Part shown: positions 5,631 to 6,121 of the stretch, piece after piece
Layout: every line of letters begins with the position of its first letter
Position numbering within the stretch: the stretch's first letter is position 1
NCBI GenBank assembly: GCA_947600345.1
Contig: CANQGC010000182.1
Span: forward strand, 1-6,121
Reading direction: 5' to 3'
DNA from: an uncultured Clostridia bacterium
GTDB lineage: Bacteria; Bacillota; Clostridia; Christensenellales; Aristaeellaceae
Length of the DNA stretch: 6,121 nucleotides
Position numbers and translations under genes: made by a program
The notes under the pieces: model-generated
What the model was told of the DNA's origin: nothing
What the model saw: the letters and a program-made list of their open reading frames with translations, nothing else
Database searches by the model: none

Positions 5631-6121
5631 TCAGCCGCGGGCGACGATCAGGTTGAAGTTCTCCAGGTTGATCTTGAGGTCGCGCAGGAACTTGGAGGCC
5701 GGGGAGCCGTCCAGCGCGCGGTGGTCGTAGGTCAGGCTCAGGCCCATGCTCGGATAGACCTCGATCTGGCCGTTCACCATGCAGAAGGCGTCCTTCATGG
5801 CGCACACGCCCAGTATGCCGGTCTGCGGCGGGTTGATGACGGGCGTGAAGGACTCGATGCCGTACACGCCGATGTTCGATACGCAGAAGCTCGCGCCCTT
5901 GAGCATGTCGGGGTTGATCTTGCCCTCCTTGCACTCCTTGGCCAGCTTCTTGGCGGTGTCGCTCAGCTGCTTGAGCGTCATCTTGTCGGCGTTGAAGATG
6001 GTCGGCACCATCAGGCCGCGGTCCGTATCGACGGCCATGCCCAGGTGCACGCCCTTGAAGTACTTCATCGTCTTGCCGTCGTCGATCAGATTCGCGTTCA
6101 GCGCGCGGTGCTCGGGCATGG
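5631..6121 (-). CDS. Dihydrolipoamide acyltransferase E2, C-terminal catalytic domain (partial)
   Basis: The frame is open from the right edge of the window to a TGA at 5631-5633, giving about 163 codons of the C-terminus; the lipoyl and peripheral subunit-binding domains would lie outside. The visible part is the 2-oxoacid dehydrogenase acyltransferase fold: the strand with VHLGMAVDTDRGLMVPTI, then SFCVSNIGVYGIESFTPVINPPQ and the catalytic DHRALDG motif (bases about 5709-5726), where the His is the general base of transacylation and the Asp completes the motif. The last residues (FLRDLKINLENFNLIVARG) fit the usual C-terminal helix and tail. E2 transfers the acyl group from lipoate to CoA and forms the complex core. 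It is upstream of E1 in the same transcript, the reverse of the common E1-E2-E3 order. The Met at 6119 is internal to the domain and not a start. Confidence 0.9.
   Translation of the reverse strand, partial: MPEHRALNANLIDDGKTMKYFKGVHLGMAVDTDRGLMVPTIFNADKMTLKQLSDTAKKLAKECKEGKINPDMLKGASFCVSNIGVYGIESFTPVINPPQTGILGVCAMKDAFCMVNGQIEVYPSMGLSLTYDHRALDGSPASKFLRDLKINLENFNLIVARG

Noticed and set aside
2990..5656. A very long plus-strand open frame (888 codons) antisense to the E1 gene
   Set aside because: It mirrors the E1 gene and is open because of the strong GC bias at codon third positions. The translation is a His/Val/Leu/Gly/Arg-rich low-complexity string without domains, while the minus strand gives a clear E1 with catalytic motifs.

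Overview
The window looks like a piece of chromosome from a GC-rich Firmicute, probably of the class Clostridia and perhaps a gut lineage. The evidence is the pairing of a LytTR response regulator with a membrane-bound GHKL (HPK10-type) histidine kinase, a secreted PreP-like M16C peptidase with a Gram-positive style signal peptide, strong AGGAGG-type ribosome binding sites, and a fused E1 alpha-beta 2-oxoacid dehydrogenase. The coding regions are GC-rich, and the 582-801 intergenic region is clearly AT-rich. No tRNA, rRNA, CRISPR array, transposase or phage gene was seen.

Layout. Positions 1-581 (minus) hold the N-terminal 193 codons of an exported M16C zinc peptidase that runs off the left edge. 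Positions 582-801 are a divergent promoter region. It carries two extended -10 promoters back to back, and between them four copies of an 11-bp motif (ATTNCCKAAAW). The copies form two tandem pairs, each pair facing its own gene at almost the same distance from the -10 element. Positions 802-2870 (plus) are a two-gene operon: a LytTR response regulator, then a GTG-started GHKL sensor kinase that overlaps it by 4 nt. Positions 2871-3127 are a convergent intergenic region with three strong hairpins. The first two are near copies of each other whose stems differ by compensated base-pair changes. Positions 3128-6121 (minus) are a 2-oxoacid dehydrogenase operon read right to left: the C-terminal catalytic part of the E2 acyltransferase, then a single-chain E1 of 822 residues.

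How the parts may work together. The kinase-regulator pair should sense something at the membrane and regulate transcription through the LytTR domain. The mirrored repeat pairs suggest that it controls its own operon and the divergent peptidase gene. This is inference from promoter architecture. The E2/E1 operon is metabolically separate: oxidative decarboxylation of a 2-oxoacid to an acyl-CoA. The two blocks meet tail to tail at the hairpin cluster.

The most interesting signals are the mirror-symmetric promoter region, the covarying tandem hairpins, and the unusual E1, which is fused and has insertions in its cofactor-binding region.
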